Under the pieces are notes generated by a model, which had not been told where the DNA came from, did no database searches, and saw only the letters and a program-made list of their open reading frames with translations. A stretch of 40,701 nucleotides of DNA. Source: a bacterium. Its GTDB lineage: Bacteria; Armatimonadota; Zipacnadia; Zipacnadales; UBA11051. Location: NCBI GenBank assembly GCA_021372615.1, contig JAJFUB010000023.1, forward strand, positions 1-40,701, in the 5' to 3' direction. Position numbers and translations under genes: made by a program. This document shows, in pieces, positions 31,384 to 40,629 of the stretch (the stretch's first letter is position 1; every line of letters begins with the position of its first letter).

Positions 31384-33384
31384 CTACACCATTGGCCGAT
31401 AGGTGATGACAACGGAACCGGGGCAATCCTCGATGGCGAGCCGCAGGCCCTCTTCCGCTAGGTCCCGGCCGGTTGCGACCATGCCCGAGTCGCCCTGCTC
31501 GACGAGGTAGTGCCGCTCTGGGTCCAGGCCGCGCAGCCGGAAGCGGGCGCTCTCGTACGGGCTCTCCGCCCGCCGGAACGCCTGGACCATGCCGGTCTGC
31601 TCCGCCGGGTCGTGGAACTGCCAGGCCATCCAGGAGACGTTGTCGCGGGTGTTGGGTGTCAGCGGGTAGAAGTCGGCCAGAAAGAGCGGGGCGACGGCCC
31701 GCCACTCCTCCACCAGCCGCACCAGTAGCGCCAGGTCCAGGTCGTCGCGCCGCAGGTCGTAGCCGAGCCCCATGCCCGACCCGTGGCCGCTGCGGACGGC
31801 GTACTCGTCCACCGTGTCCACCGGCAGCGTGTTCGAGCCGTAGTAGGGGATCCACTGGCTCAGGCCATAGTGGAAGGACTGCTTGACCGGCAAGTTCCAG
31901 TAGTCGAAGTCAGTGGGATGCAGGGGCACCGCCCGGCGCATGGTCTCCAGGTCGTTGCGGCGCCCGCCGGAGGCGCAGCTATCAATGAGCATCCCCGGGT
32001 GGCGGCGCCGCAGTTCGTCCCAGAAGCGCAGGTAGCCCTGCACATGCTGGTTCTCGGTCATGCCCTGCTGGTCGGGGGCGTCGTGGGCGCGCCAGTAGGC
32101 CAGCGGGTCGAAGTTGTGGTCCTGGCGGTACAGGTCAATGCCCTGCTCGATCAGCACCCGGTCCACGTGGTCAATGAGCCACTGGCAGGCCTCGGGATGG
32201 CCCAGGTCCAGCAGACGGTTCTGGGGCTGGTCGGCGGACACGCCGGGCTGGTTGAGGAGCCACTCGGGGTGCTCGGTCTGCAGCCACGTGCCGTCCGCGA
32301 CGCGCTCGGGCTCGAACCACAGTAGCGTCTTGAGGCCCCGCTCGTGGGCGAAGTCGCTGATCGCGCGCAGGCCGTGGGGGAAACGCACCGGGTCCGGCTC
32401 CCAGGTGCCAGTGCGCGGCCAGTGGCCGTCGCAGGGGTACCAGCCGGCGTCCATCCACCAGTAGTCCAGCGGCACTCCGGCCTGCAGGTACCGGCTGATG
32501 AAGTCCTTCTGGTTCTCCTCGGTGGCCTGGGTCATCTCGTTGAACTGCAGCGACGTGCCGCCGAAGAGCAGCGGCGGCGGCAGCTTCCCCCCCTCGACCC
32601 GCGGCACGTTGTAGGCCAGCATCCAGCGGCGCCACAGGTTCTGGGCGCGGTCCAGGTCGTCACCCTCCCAGCGCAACAGCGCCATGAGCGGGCCGCGGAT
32701 CTGCTCGCCGGGGCGTAACACGAGGTTGACCTGCTGCTGGCCGGCGGCGAAGCGCAGCTCGCCGTTGGCGCTGCGGATGAAGGTGGCTTCCCACTGCCCG
32801 GGCCAGCCGACGGCGATCATCAGGCCGCCGTAGAGGGTGCGCAGGTTGAAGTACGGGAAGGCGCGGTTGCTCCCCCGCCCGCCCACAGGGGCGATATGCT
32901 CCTCACAGCCGGGCGGCAGGTCGAGCACATAGGGCTCGTAGCCGTGCACGGAGTAGTAGTCGCCGGTCACCGAGTGGATCGCCAGGGGCGCGTCGGGGGG
33001 CGCGGGGACGAGCAAGTCGCCACCGTGGAAGTCCGTGATCGGCGGGGTATCGCGGTCGCCGGTGTTGGCGAGCCACACCGTCCACTCCACGACCGGGAAG
33101 TCGGGGTAGGTGCGGCACACGACGCGCACCTGCAGGCCGCTGTTGGGGTCCTGCCAGGTGTGTTCGGACTGCTCGCCATCGGCCGAGTGCTTCGATACGC
33201 AGGGCCACAGGGCGAGGAAGTCGTCCGAGCACTGCCGCCCGTAGAAGAACGAGAACGGGGACAGCAGCCCGCCGTCGGCCTCGCCAATGGCGCGGCCGAC
33301 GCCGCTGCCGTGGAGCGTGCGGGCGCGGGCTCGCGCCCGGTCCATCTCCGCAGGCGTCGGGGCGATGAGGTCAGGCGTAGACAT
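31384..33384 (-). CDS. GH36-like alpha-galactosidase (cytoplasmic)
   Basis: 666 aa, no signal peptide. Residues 1-270 form the N-terminal beta-sandwich. About 280-590 is the barrel with WWMDAGWYPCDGHW, LLWFEPERV, LYRQDHNFD (Asp422, predicted nucleophile) and DSCASGGRRND (Asp478, predicted acid/base). This is the motif order of GH36. It would release alpha-galactose, or a related alpha-sugar, from imported oligosaccharides. YRQDHN in place of the common KWDMN is a variation that may shift specificity. GGGAGG lies eight bases before the ATG at 33384. It lies between the propeller lyase-like gene (88 bases upstream) and the beta-helix gene (15 bases downstream) on the same strand. Confidence 0.93.
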   Translation of the reverse strand: MSTPDLIAPTPAEMDRARARARTLHGSGVGRAIGEADGGLLSPFSFFYGRQCSDDFLALWPCVSKHSADGEQSEHTWQDPNSGLQVRVVCRTYPDFPVVEWTVWLANTGDRDTPPITDFHGGDLLVPAPPDAPLAIHSVTGDYYSVHGYEPYVLDLPPGCEEHIAPVGGRGSNRAFPYFNLRTLYGGLMIAVGWPGQWEATFIRSANGELRFAAGQQQVNLVLRPGEQIRGPLMALLRWEGDDLDRAQNLWRRWMLAYNVPRVEGGKLPPPLLFGGTSLQFNEMTQATEENQKDFISRYLQAGVPLDYWWMDAGWYPCDGHWPRTGTWEPDPVRFPHGLRAISDFAHERGLKTLLWFEPERVADGTWLQTEHPEWLLNQPGVSADQPQNRLLDLGHPEACQWLIDHVDRVLIEQGIDLYRQDHNFDPLAYWRAHDAPDQQGMTENQHVQGYLRFWDELRRRHPGMLIDSCASGGRRNDLETMRRAVPLHPTDFDYWNLPVKQSFHYGLSQWIPYYGSNTLPVDTVDEYAVRSGHGSGMGLGYDLRRDDLDLALLVRLVEEWRAVAPLFLADFYPLTPNTRDNVSWMAWQFHDPAEQTGMVQAFRRAESPYESARFRLRGLDPERHYLVEQGDSGMVATGRDLAEEGLRLAIEDCPGSVVITYRPMV

Positions 33385-33435
33385 GGCACACCTCCCAGGA
33401 TCGCAGACGCAGCAACTGCCGTTGCCGTACGGAGC

Positions 33436-33453
33436 GCGGCTCTCCAGAGCCGC
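33436..33453. other. Intercistronic hairpin between lyase-like and GH36 genes
   Basis: GCGGCTCT, two-base loop, AGAGCCGC gives an 8-bp perfect stem. No T-run follows on the minus strand. Its style, a short hairpin after CGGAGC, resembles the other dispersed GC-rich palindromes in the window. Confidence 0.45.
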
Positions 33454-33472
33454 AGAGGCCCTGCAGACCGCC

Positions 33473-34633
33473 CTACAGCTTCTCCAGCCAGCCGTCCTTC
33501 AGTTCCGCGCCCCAGCACTGCGGGTGGCCGTTACGACGCGCGCCGAAGATCAGCCACTTGTTGTCGGCCGTCAGGTACGGGTGGGCGTGCGCCCACTGGC
33601 CGCCGTCATACTCCGTGCGGCTGAAGCACGCCCGTGCGTACTTGCCCGAGGCGAAGCTGCCCACATAGATGGGGATGCCCGGCTCGCCCGTGTCGCAGAC
33701 CCAGTACTTTGCATCGCGCGACACGCTGATGTGCCCGAAGCGCAGCGGGCCAGCGTACACCGGCGTGGCCTGCGCGTCACCCACCTTGCCCCGCCAGATG
33801 TTCCCCTTGCTGTTGGCATCCGTGCCGGTGGAGAAGAAGATCTCGGAGGTGTTGCCGATCCAGGCCTCGTGGCCGGTCGGGCGCAGCGTGTACGGCTGGT
33901 CGGCCGGGAAGGACTTCTCGCCCCCGCCGATCTCCAGCTCCGACAGCAGTACCACCTTGACGCCCGGCACCTGGTTGAGCTGGATCAGCACGCGGTTGCG
34001 GCCATCGCGCGAGAACTGCTCGTGCTTGGCGTGATAGCCCGGCTTGTCGAGCAGTACGCTCCACTGCTTGGTCTGCAAGTCCAGCAGATGCACCTGCGCC
34101 GGCGGGGCGGGCGCATCCGCAGCGGCGCCCTCGGGCTTGGGCGGCACGACACTGACCGCATAGTAGCGGTGGTCCGGCGACACGGTGCCATAGCTGTAGC
34201 CGCCCCGGTCCGGCGGCAGTTCGGCCACGTTCTCGATCTGCAGCGTCAGGTAGTTGCACCGGCGCAGCATCTTCTTGCCCTCGACCGTCTGGGCGTAGTA
34301 CAGCCACTCGCCCCAGGCGTGGAAGGCCGGGAAGGGCACCTTGCCCGAGAGGATCTCGTGCCGGGAGCCGTCCTGCAGGTCGAGGATGGCGAGGCTGCCG
34401 GGGAGCTTGTCGGTCTTGTAGTAGCGGATGGCGATGCGCCGGCCGGTGGCGTCGCCATAGGGCTGCTCGCCATAGATGTTGTCGGCCGGCCGCTCATCGG
34501 GGCCGAGTACATACACCTGCGCCCCGCTGTCGGGGTCCACTTCCACGGGCTGTCCGAGCATGTTCGCATTCCCTCCGGGTTGCGCGCCGGCGGCGCCGGC
34601 GATCAGGCAGGCAAGGGCCACGACGTAGTACAC
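33473..34633 (-). CDS. Secreted oligogalacturonate-lyase-like (PL22-type) beta-propeller
   Basis: 386 aa. Blade-like repeats include GSLAILDLQDGSRHEIL, AQVHLLDLQTKQWSVLL and HISVSRDAKYWVCD. QWAHAHPYLTADNKW places Gln346, His349 and His351 in the same Q-xx-H-x-H spacing as the manganese ligands of Yersinia oligogalacturonate lyase (Gln350, His353, His355), with His301 as a plausible fourth ligand. PL22 enzymes cleave short oligogalacturonides by beta-elimination. Unlike classical cytoplasmic PL22, this protein opens with a hydrophobic stretch ending AGAAGAQPGG that looks like a cleavable signal. The start is GTG 34633, six bases after GGAGG. It heads the leftward run and is divergent from the GH42-like gene. 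The alternative is a non-catalytic TolB-like propeller, if the ligands are fortuitous. Confidence 0.8.
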   Translation of the reverse strand: MYYVVALACLIAGAAGAQPGGNANMLGQPVEVDPDSGAQVYVLGPDERPADNIYGEQPYGDATGRRIAIRYYKTDKLPGSLAILDLQDGSRHEILSGKVPFPAFHAWGEWLYYAQTVEGKKMLRRCNYLTLQIENVAELPPDRGGYSYGTVSPDHRYYAVSVVPPKPEGAAADAPAPPAQVHLLDLQTKQWSVLLDKPGYHAKHEQFSRDGRNRVLIQLNQVPGVKVVLLSELEIGGGEKSFPADQPYTLRPTGHEAWIGNTSEIFFSTGTDANSKGNIWRGKVGDAQATPVYAGPLRFGHISVSRDAKYWVCDTGEPGIPIYVGSFASGKYARACFSRTEYDGGQWAHAHPYLTADNKWLIFGARRNGHPQCWGAELKDGWLEKL

Positions 34634-34770
34634 GATGCACCTCCGGGCGTGTCAACCCGGTAGCATTCGGCACCGAGGCGCACGCCCCCTTCCCCCTCCG
34701 CAGGCAGGAGCGGCGGCCCCACGGACGGAAGATAGCTGCGGCCACTTGTGCCATGCAACAGGAGTCTGTC
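34634..34770. promoter_or_regulatory. Divergent control region of the polysaccharide locus
   Basis: 137 bases separate the start of the leftward lyase-like gene from the start of the rightward GH42-like gene, so both promoters must lie here. I could not identify convincing -35/-10 boxes or an operator dyad. The two ribosome sites, GGAGG at the left edge and AGGAG at 34760-34764, are clear. Confidence 0.45.
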
Positions 34771-37710
34771 ATGCGCTACGCCAGCCTCTGCTGTCTGCTG
34801 CTTGCCGCCGTTCCGGTCGTGGCCCAGCCTCCCCCGGCGCTGCGGAGCGCCCTGGGGGCGGTCACCAACGGCGACTTCGCGCAACTGACCGACGACGCGA
34901 AGGGCTTCGCCGGCTGGCAGTTCAGCATCTCCCGAGACGCCGTCGTCAGCCTGACGGTGGACCGCACCGGCGGGCGGGGCGGGGGAGCGGCCGCGCTCTT
35001 CCACGACGAGTCGCCCATGTCGCCGCACGTCTACGGGCGCTTCAAGCAGACGGCGAAGGTGCTGCCGGGCATGGGCTACCGGCTGTCGTGCTGGTGCAAG
35101 GCCGAGAAGGCCGCCGGCGGCAACCACTGGACTGACTGGAAGAGCTATAGCCTCGGCCTGCCGGGCGGGACGTACGACTGGCAGCGGGTGGAGCGCCGCT
35201 TCGAGACCAAGCCCGACCAGACGGAGCTGGACCTGGGCCTGAACATCGTGGACGTCACCGACCGGCTCTGGGTCGATGACATCGAGCTGCTCCCGGACCT
35301 GTCCATGGTCAAGGCCCGGGGGGCCTGGCTGGGGTTCTGGAGTACTCCGGTGGTGGACGCCGATCGTGAGGAGCTGAAGTGCCGCGTGTGGGTCGCGGGC
35401 GCGCCGGAGGGGGCGAAGCTGCGCGTGCAGGTCACGGCCGGCGCCGAGCAGTTGGGGCGGCTGGAACTCGTCCCGGCCACTGACGGTGAGGTGGCTGGTA
35501 GCCTGCGACTCACTCCCCCGGCGCAGAGGCGCGGGCAGGTGGTAGCGTCCCTCATCGCGCCCACCGGCCGCACCCTCGTGAAGGCCACTCGTCCGGTGGA
35601 CATCGCCAGCGGGCGGTACGTGAAGACGCGTCTGGAGCAGGCGCGGCAGCAGGCGGCAGCCCTGGCCGAGGCCATGCGGGGCTGGGAGCGCCGGGGCCTC
35701 CCGACCGACTACCCGCGCGTGACGGCGACGGTCGCTGAGAACTTCCTGCCGTGGATCGAGGGTGACATCCGCCAGGGCAACATGAAGCTTGCCGCCCAGG
35801 AGCTGGACGAGCTACACGAGGCGCTGGCCGCGGCGCTGCAGCAGTGCGCCGAGCCGCCGCCCGTCGAGGCCCTGACCGTGCCCCGCTACGCCGGCGGCCC
35901 CATTCGCATCCGGGGCGGGCACTTCGCTGCCCGCGTGCGCTGGCCGAACGGCCACGCGGAGTCGCGCCCGGTCTTCTTCATGGGCTACGGGCATTTCGCG
36001 GCGGTCCGGCGCGACCTGGAGAAGTTCCCCGCCTACGGGCTGAACATCATCCAGGTCGAGTTCGGCCCCAGCAGCGTCGTCCGGCCCGACTTCACCTGCA
36101 ACATGGCTGCCGTGGATGACTTCGTCAAGCTGCTCGATCGCGGCGCGCAGGCCGGCGTGGCCGTCAACCTGCTGCTCTCGCCCCACTACTTCCCCCAGTG
36201 GGCTTACGACAGGTGGCCCGAGATCGGCGGCGTGAACGGCGGCTTCATCCGGTTCGACGTGGACGCCCCCCAGGCGCGCCGGATTGAGGAGGCCTTCCTG
36301 CGGGCGGTCATGCCGCGGCTCATCGGCCACCCGGCGCTGCACAGCCTCTGCCTGAGCAACGAGCCGGTATACGTCAGCGCCCCCAAGAGCGCCCACAACC
36401 TGCGTCTGTGGCGCGAGTGGCTGCGCCGGCGCCATGGCGACATCGCCCGCCTCACCGCGCTGTACGGCACGCAGTACGGGAGCTTCGACGAGGTCCCGGT
36501 GCATCCGTTCGACGACCTGCGCGAGAGCCCGCAGCTCTACGACTGGGTGACCTTCAACAACGAGCGCTTCGCAGCGTGGCACCGCTGGATGGCTGACATC
36601 ATCCACGAGCTGGCCCCCGGCCTCCCGGTCCACGCCAAGATCATGAACCTGCCCTTCAACCGCGGCACCATCGTGTGCGGCAATGATGTCGAGCAGTTCT
36701 GCGACCTGTCGCAGATTGCCGGCAACGACTGCGCCAACAACGTCTCGCGCCACGTAGACGGCCGCTTCACCAACGAATGGCGCAGCGAGTACCGCTACTA
36801 CGACCTGCTGCGCTCGATGCGCGGGCAGCCGGTGTTCAACTCCGAGAACCACGTCGTGCCCGACCGCGACTGGGGCCCGGTGCCGGGGATGCACATGCGC
36901 AACCTCATCTGGGAGGGCGCCGTGCACGGCCTGGGGGCCAGCACCATGTGGGTGTGGGAGCGCAACACCACCGACCCGCGCAGCGACTTCGCCGGCAGCG
37001 TCATGCACCGCCCGGGCCTGTGCGATGCCCACGGCCGGGCCGCGCTGGACCTGATGCGCCTGGCGCCCCAGGTCACGGCCCTGCAGGACCAGCCCGCCCG
37101 CGTGGCGATCGTCTACTCCACCGCCAGCATGGTGTGGAACCAGCGCTACCCGTCGCTCGTGACCGCGGCCTACGAGGCGGCAGCCCGCCTGGGGGAGAAG
37201 GTAGACTTCCTGACCTGGCGGCAACTGGCGAGCGGCGAGGGCGACCGGGTGCAGGCCCTCCTCCTACCCGGCGTGACGCACCTGGAGGAGGAGGGCGTGC
37301 GGGGCCTGCGAGCCTTCGCGGCCCAGCCGGGCAAGCAGCTCATCGCGCTGGGCGACGGCTGCCTGGCGACCGACGAGTACGGCCGCCCGCGCGACCTGGC
37401 CGGCCTGCCGGTGGTGACGCTGGACGCCGGCGATGGCCCCACCCTCCCGGCCCGCCTCCGCGCGGCGCTGAAGCTCGACTGGCCGGTGGCGGTCACTGAG
37501 AACGGCCGCCCGACGACCGCCTGCACGTTCCGCTGGGCGCAGGCACGCGGGCGCTGGCTGGTGGATGTCTGCAACACCTCGCCCGACCCGGTACGGGTCC
37601 GCGTATCCTGCGCCGGAGCGAAGCATCTGACGAACTTGTTCACCAGCCGCCAGATCACCGGCGATGTCGAGCTGCGACCCATGGAGCCGGTGCTGATCGA
37701 GGCACGCTAA
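34771..37710 (+). CDS. Secreted GH42-like glycoside hydrolase with N-terminal carbohydrate-binding domain
   Basis: 979 aa. Signal peptide 1-18 (MRYASLCCLLLAAVPVVA). Residues about 20-180 form a CBM4/9-like sandwich ending WVDDIELLPD. About 180-290 is a second beta module, followed by a helical linker. From about 395 runs a GH-A clan barrel: FFMGYGHFAAVRRDLEKF, LSPHYFPQWAY, CLSNEPVY (Glu531, predicted acid/base) and FNSENHVVPD (Glu692, predicted nucleophile). About 775-930 resembles the trimerisation/GATase-like domain of GH42 beta-galactosidases, and a small beta domain ends it. The 161-residue spacing of the two Glu residues is close to GH42. AGGAG six bases before ATG 34771 is preferred to ATG 34753. 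It probably acts outside the cytoplasm on galactosides or related glycans together with the downstream beta-helix protein. Confidence 0.88.
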   Translation: MRYASLCCLLLAAVPVVAQPPPALRSALGAVTNGDFAQLTDDAKGFAGWQFSISRDAVVSLTVDRTGGRGGGAAALFHDESPMSPHVYGRFKQTAKVLPGMGYRLSCWCKAEKAAGGNHWTDWKSYSLGLPGGTYDWQRVERRFETKPDQTELDLGLNIVDVTDRLWVDDIELLPDLSMVKARGAWLGFWSTPVVDADREELKCRVWVAGAPEGAKLRVQVTAGAEQLGRLELVPATDGEVAGSLRLTPPAQRRGQVVASLIAPTGRTLVKATRPVDIASGRYVKTRLEQARQQAAALAEAMRGWERRGLPTDYPRVTATVAENFLPWIEGDIRQGNMKLAAQELDELHEALAAALQQCAEPPPVEALTVPRYAGGPIRIRGGHFAARVRWPNGHAESRPVFFMGYGHFAAVRRDLEKFPAYGLNIIQVEFGPSSVVRPDFTCNMAAVDDFVKLLDRGAQAGVAVNLLLSPHYFPQWAYDRWPEIGGVNGGFIRFDVDAPQARRIEEAFLRAVMPRLIGHPALHSLCLSNEPVYVSAPKSAHNLRLWREWLRRRHGDIARLTALYGTQYGSFDEVPVHPFDDLRESPQLYDWVTFNNERFAAWHRWMADIIHELAPGLPVHAKIMNLPFNRGTIVCGNDVEQFCDLSQIAGNDCANNVSRHVDGRFTNEWRSEYRYYDLLRSMRGQPVFNSENHVVPDRDWGPVPGMHMRNLIWEGAVHGLGASTMWVWERNTTDPRSDFAGSVMHRPGLCDAHGRAALDLMRLAPQVTALQDQPARVAIVYSTASMVWNQRYPSLVTAAYEAAARLGEKVDFLTWRQLASGEGDRVQALLLPGVTHLEEEGVRGLRAFAAQPGKQLIALGDGCLATDEYGRPRDLAGLPVVTLDAGDGPTLPARLRAALKLDWPVAVTENGRPTTACTFRWAQARGRWLVDVCNTSPDPVRVRVSCAGAKHLTNLFTSRQITGDVELRPMEPVLIEAR

Positions 37711-37731
37711 CACTGCCGTTGCCGTCGCCGT

Positions 37732-37785
37732 CCCCCCTCTCCCTACCGCGCTCGCGGGCGAGCGCAGGAGGGGGTAGGGGGTAGG
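37732..37785. repeat. Family D-like inverted repeat between the two plus-strand genes
   Basis: The core stem GCGCTCGC/GCGAGCGC (37748-37755 with 37758-37765) is flanked by CCCCCCTCTCCCTACC on the left and GGAGGGGGTAGGGGGTAGG on the right, which pair imperfectly. The C-rich CCTCTCCCT and GGTAGGGG parts match the larger repeat at 18397-18546. Confidence 0.65.
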
Positions 37786-37813
37786 CCGCCGTTCGACTTC
37801 CAGGAGACCCACC

Positions 37814-40582
37814 ATGCACACTCTCCGGACTCTCGCCGTCGCCGCCCTCCTTCCCGTGGCCTTCGCCTACGGCAAGCCCGCGCCCGTGACGCTCTACGTG
37901 GCCCCGCGCGGCAATGACGCCAACGCGGGTACGCGCGAGCAGCCCTTCGCGACCCTCCAGCGCGCCCGGGACGCCCTGCGCGAGTTGCGCGCCAAGGGCG
38001 CCCTGCCCGGCGGGGCGCGCGTGCTTGTGCGCCAGGGAACCTACCACCTCGCCGAGCCCCTTGTACTCGGGCCGGAGGACTCGGGCGCGGAAGACGGCGA
38101 GATCGTCTATGCCGCCATGCCCGGCGAGCGGGTGCTCCTGAAGGGCAGCGTGCCGCTCGGCGGCTGGAAGCTCTGGCGTGACGGCATCTACCAGGCGTCC
38201 GTGCCGGAGGCCGCCTTGCAGGGCGGGCGCTTCTGGCAGCTCTACTACCGGGACCAGCGACAGGTGCTCGCCCGCGTCCCCAATGCCGATCCGCAGCACC
38301 CGCGCAGCGGCGGCTTCCTCTATGTCCCCACTGTCGTCGAAAGGGAGAGCAAGACGCTGCTGTCGTACAACCCCGACAAGCTCGACCCGACCAAGTGGAC
38401 CAGGCCGACCGAGGTGCGGGTCCACATCTGGTCGTGGCTGAACTGGAACCGCAGCATCGTCCCGGTCAAGTCCGTGGACGCCGACAAGCATGTCATCACC
38501 CTCGGCTCGCCCTGCAGCTACATGATCAGCCGGGGGAACCGCTACTTCGTCGAAAGCGCGCTCGAGGAGCTGGATGCGCCGGGCGAGTGGTACCTCGACG
38601 TTGCGGCGAAGGTCGTCTACTTCTGCCCGCCTGACGGCCAGGACCCGGGCGCGAACGTCTCGGTCCCGGTGCTCGGCAACCTGATCGCCTTCCAGGGTGC
38701 CAAGACTCCCGACCGCTTCGTCAGCGCCGTGCGCTTCAGTCGCTTCGATCTGGCTGAGGCGCGTGGCAGCCTCGTCACCTTCAGCGTCGCGGATCACTGC
38801 ACGCTCACCGCGAGCAACCTGCACCACTGCGGCGGCACGGCCGTGACAATGCAGGACCGCGCCCATCACAACGCCATCCGCGGCTGCGACATCGCCCACG
38901 TGGGCGGCGGCGCCGTCTCGCTCGACGACGTGCGCGACTGGACCCACAGCCCGGAGGGCAAGCTGCATCACAACGTCATTGACAACAACCATGTGCACGA
39001 CGTAGGCGAGTATGGCGACGCCTGGGGCGCCATCCGCATGAACCCCGGCTGCGGCGGCAACTGCAGCTATGCCAACGTCGTGTCGCATAACCTGATCCAC
39101 GACACGCCGCGCCAGGGCATCAGCTTCAACGGCATGGGCAACATCGTGGAGTACAACGTCGTCCACCACACCAACCAGGAGCAATCCGACACCGGGGCCA
39201 TCGGCATGGGCTCCCGCGATATCTATGAGCGCGGCAGCATCATCCGCTACAACTATGTCCACGACACCGGTGGCTACAACATGGTCCGCCCCGGCGTGTG
39301 GGAGTACCCGCACTACTGCTGGGGGATCTACCTGGACGACTACACCTCCGGCGTGCACGTCTACGGCAACCTGGCGGTGCGCACCTACCTGGGCGGCGTG
39401 ATGGTCCACGGCGGGCAGGACAACGTGATCGAGAACAACATCATCGTGGACGGGCAATCCCAGCAGATCCAGTACGCGCCGATTGACAGCCTCACCAGCG
39501 GCCGCACGCCCGGCCACCCCGATGAGAGCATGTGGCTGATGACAGGCACCCGCTGCGTGCGCAACATCTTCGCCTACTCCGACCCGAAGGCCAAGCTCGC
39601 CGCCGGCCGCAAGTGGGAGCAGGCCATCGCCGAGTCCGACTACAACCTGATCTGGCATGCCGGTGAGCCGATCACGCTTAACCTGCCCGACGTGGCCGAC
39701 GGCGACTACTGGGCTGCGTGGCGGAAGCTCGGCTTTGAGCAGCACTCCGTCATCGCCGACCCCAAGTTCCGCGACGCCCGGCATGACGACTACCGCCTCA
39801 AGCCCGACTCCCCGGCGCTCAAGCTCGGCTTCAAGCCGCTGCCCTTCGAGCAGATGGGCCTCTACAAGTCGCCGGACCGGGCCACCTGGCCCGTGAGTGA
39901 CGACCAGTGGCGCGAGGAGCACATTCGCTATCCCGAGGGCGACCCGGCCCTGCAGCCCGTCAAGCCCCGTCCCGCTGCGCCGACGCTCAAGGCCACCCGC
40001 CGCGCCACCCCGCCCGTCATTGACGGCCGCGTCGAGACCCCCGAGTGGAACTGGACGCCGGAACTGACCGCAACCGTCGTGGCGCTCTCGATGGGCGACG
40101 GCCCCGGCAAGCAGCCCAGCCGCGCGTTCGTGACGCACGACGCCGAGGCGCTATACGTCGCGCTCATCAACCAAGTCAGCGACAGCAGCAAGGTCATCAC
40201 GGGCGGCGGTACGTGGGGGCAGGACGACGGGGCAGAGATCTGCTTGCAGGATGTCTCGGGCACCAAGCCCGGCCCCGTGTTCATCATCCAGGGCTACCCG
40301 TCGGGCAGGCACGAGAGCAAGCCCGATGCGGGCGCCCCGCCCGAGGCGGTGGCCCGGGTGGCGCAGGCGACGCGCTATGCCGCCACCATCGGCGACGGGC
40401 AGTGGACGGGCGAATGGCGTATCCCCTTCGCCGCCCTCGGCGTGGACCCGACCAGGACACAAAGCCTGCTGTTCAACATCGGCGTGCTGAAGAAGGCGGA
40501 GCGGGAGTGGATTGCCTGGGTGAGCACCGGCGGTGCTCCCTGGCACATGGAGTTGGCCGGCAAGTTGCTGCTCGCGCCCTGA
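37814..40582 (+). CDS. Secreted right-handed beta-helix protein with C-terminal CBM9-like domain
   Basis: 922 aa. Signal peptide about 1-20. LYVAPRGNDANAGTREQPF and RARDALRELRAKG form the N-terminal cap. About 300-640 is a beta-helix with repeats such as HHNVIDNNHVHDVGEYGDAW and GIYLDDYTSGVHVYGNLAVR. DYRLKPDSPALKLGF near 660 matches the end of the paralogue at 28855-31368. Residues about 720-922 form a CBM9-like module (PVIDGRVETPEWNW, DDGAEICLQD, EWRIPFAALGVD), a domain that binds sugar ends and is absent from the paralogue. It probably binds or cleaves a plant polysaccharide. AGGAGA, seven bases before the ATG at 37814, sets the start. It follows the GH42-like gene after 103 bases and is likely cotranscribed. 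Confidence 0.9.
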   Translation: MHTLRTLAVAALLPVAFAYGKPAPVTLYVAPRGNDANAGTREQPFATLQRARDALRELRAKGALPGGARVLVRQGTYHLAEPLVLGPEDSGAEDGEIVYAAMPGERVLLKGSVPLGGWKLWRDGIYQASVPEAALQGGRFWQLYYRDQRQVLARVPNADPQHPRSGGFLYVPTVVERESKTLLSYNPDKLDPTKWTRPTEVRVHIWSWLNWNRSIVPVKSVDADKHVITLGSPCSYMISRGNRYFVESALEELDAPGEWYLDVAAKVVYFCPPDGQDPGANVSVPVLGNLIAFQGAKTPDRFVSAVRFSRFDLAEARGSLVTFSVADHCTLTASNLHHCGGTAVTMQDRAHHNAIRGCDIAHVGGGAVSLDDVRDWTHSPEGKLHHNVIDNNHVHDVGEYGDAWGAIRMNPGCGGNCSYANVVSHNLIHDTPRQGISFNGMGNIVEYNVVHHTNQEQSDTGAIGMGSRDIYERGSIIRYNYVHDTGGYNMVRPGVWEYPHYCWGIYLDDYTSGVHVYGNLAVRTYLGGVMVHGGQDNVIENNIIVDGQSQQIQYAPIDSLTSGRTPGHPDESMWLMTGTRCVRNIFAYSDPKAKLAAGRKWEQAIAESDYNLIWHAGEPITLNLPDVADGDYWAAWRKLGFEQHSVIADPKFRDARHDDYRLKPDSPALKLGFKPLPFEQMGLYKSPDRATWPVSDDQWREEHIRYPEGDPALQPVKPRPAAPTLKATRRATPPVIDGRVETPEWNWTPELTATVVALSMGDGPGKQPSRAFVTHDAEALYVALINQVSDSSKVITGGGTWGQDDGAEICLQDVSGTKPGPVFIIQGYPSGRHESKPDAGAPPEAVARVAQATRYAATIGDGQWTGEWRIPFAALGVDPTRTQSLLFNIGVLKKAEREWIAWVSTGGAPWHMELAGKLLLAP

Positions 40583-40629
40583 CCGTCCGAGTGCCCTGTC
40601 AGGAACGAACCGATAGGCCGGGCGCCGTT

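Noticed and set aside
34753-34770. ATG 34753 as start of the GH42-like gene
   Set aside because: It lies before the ribosome site AGGAG and adds six residues in front of a normal signal peptide. ATG 34771 is well spaced.
37655-40138. An 827-codon minus-strand open frame opposite the second beta-helix gene
   Set aside because: Antisense shadow rich in Val, Ala, Gly and His. The plus-strand product is a clear beta-helix and CBM9-like protein.
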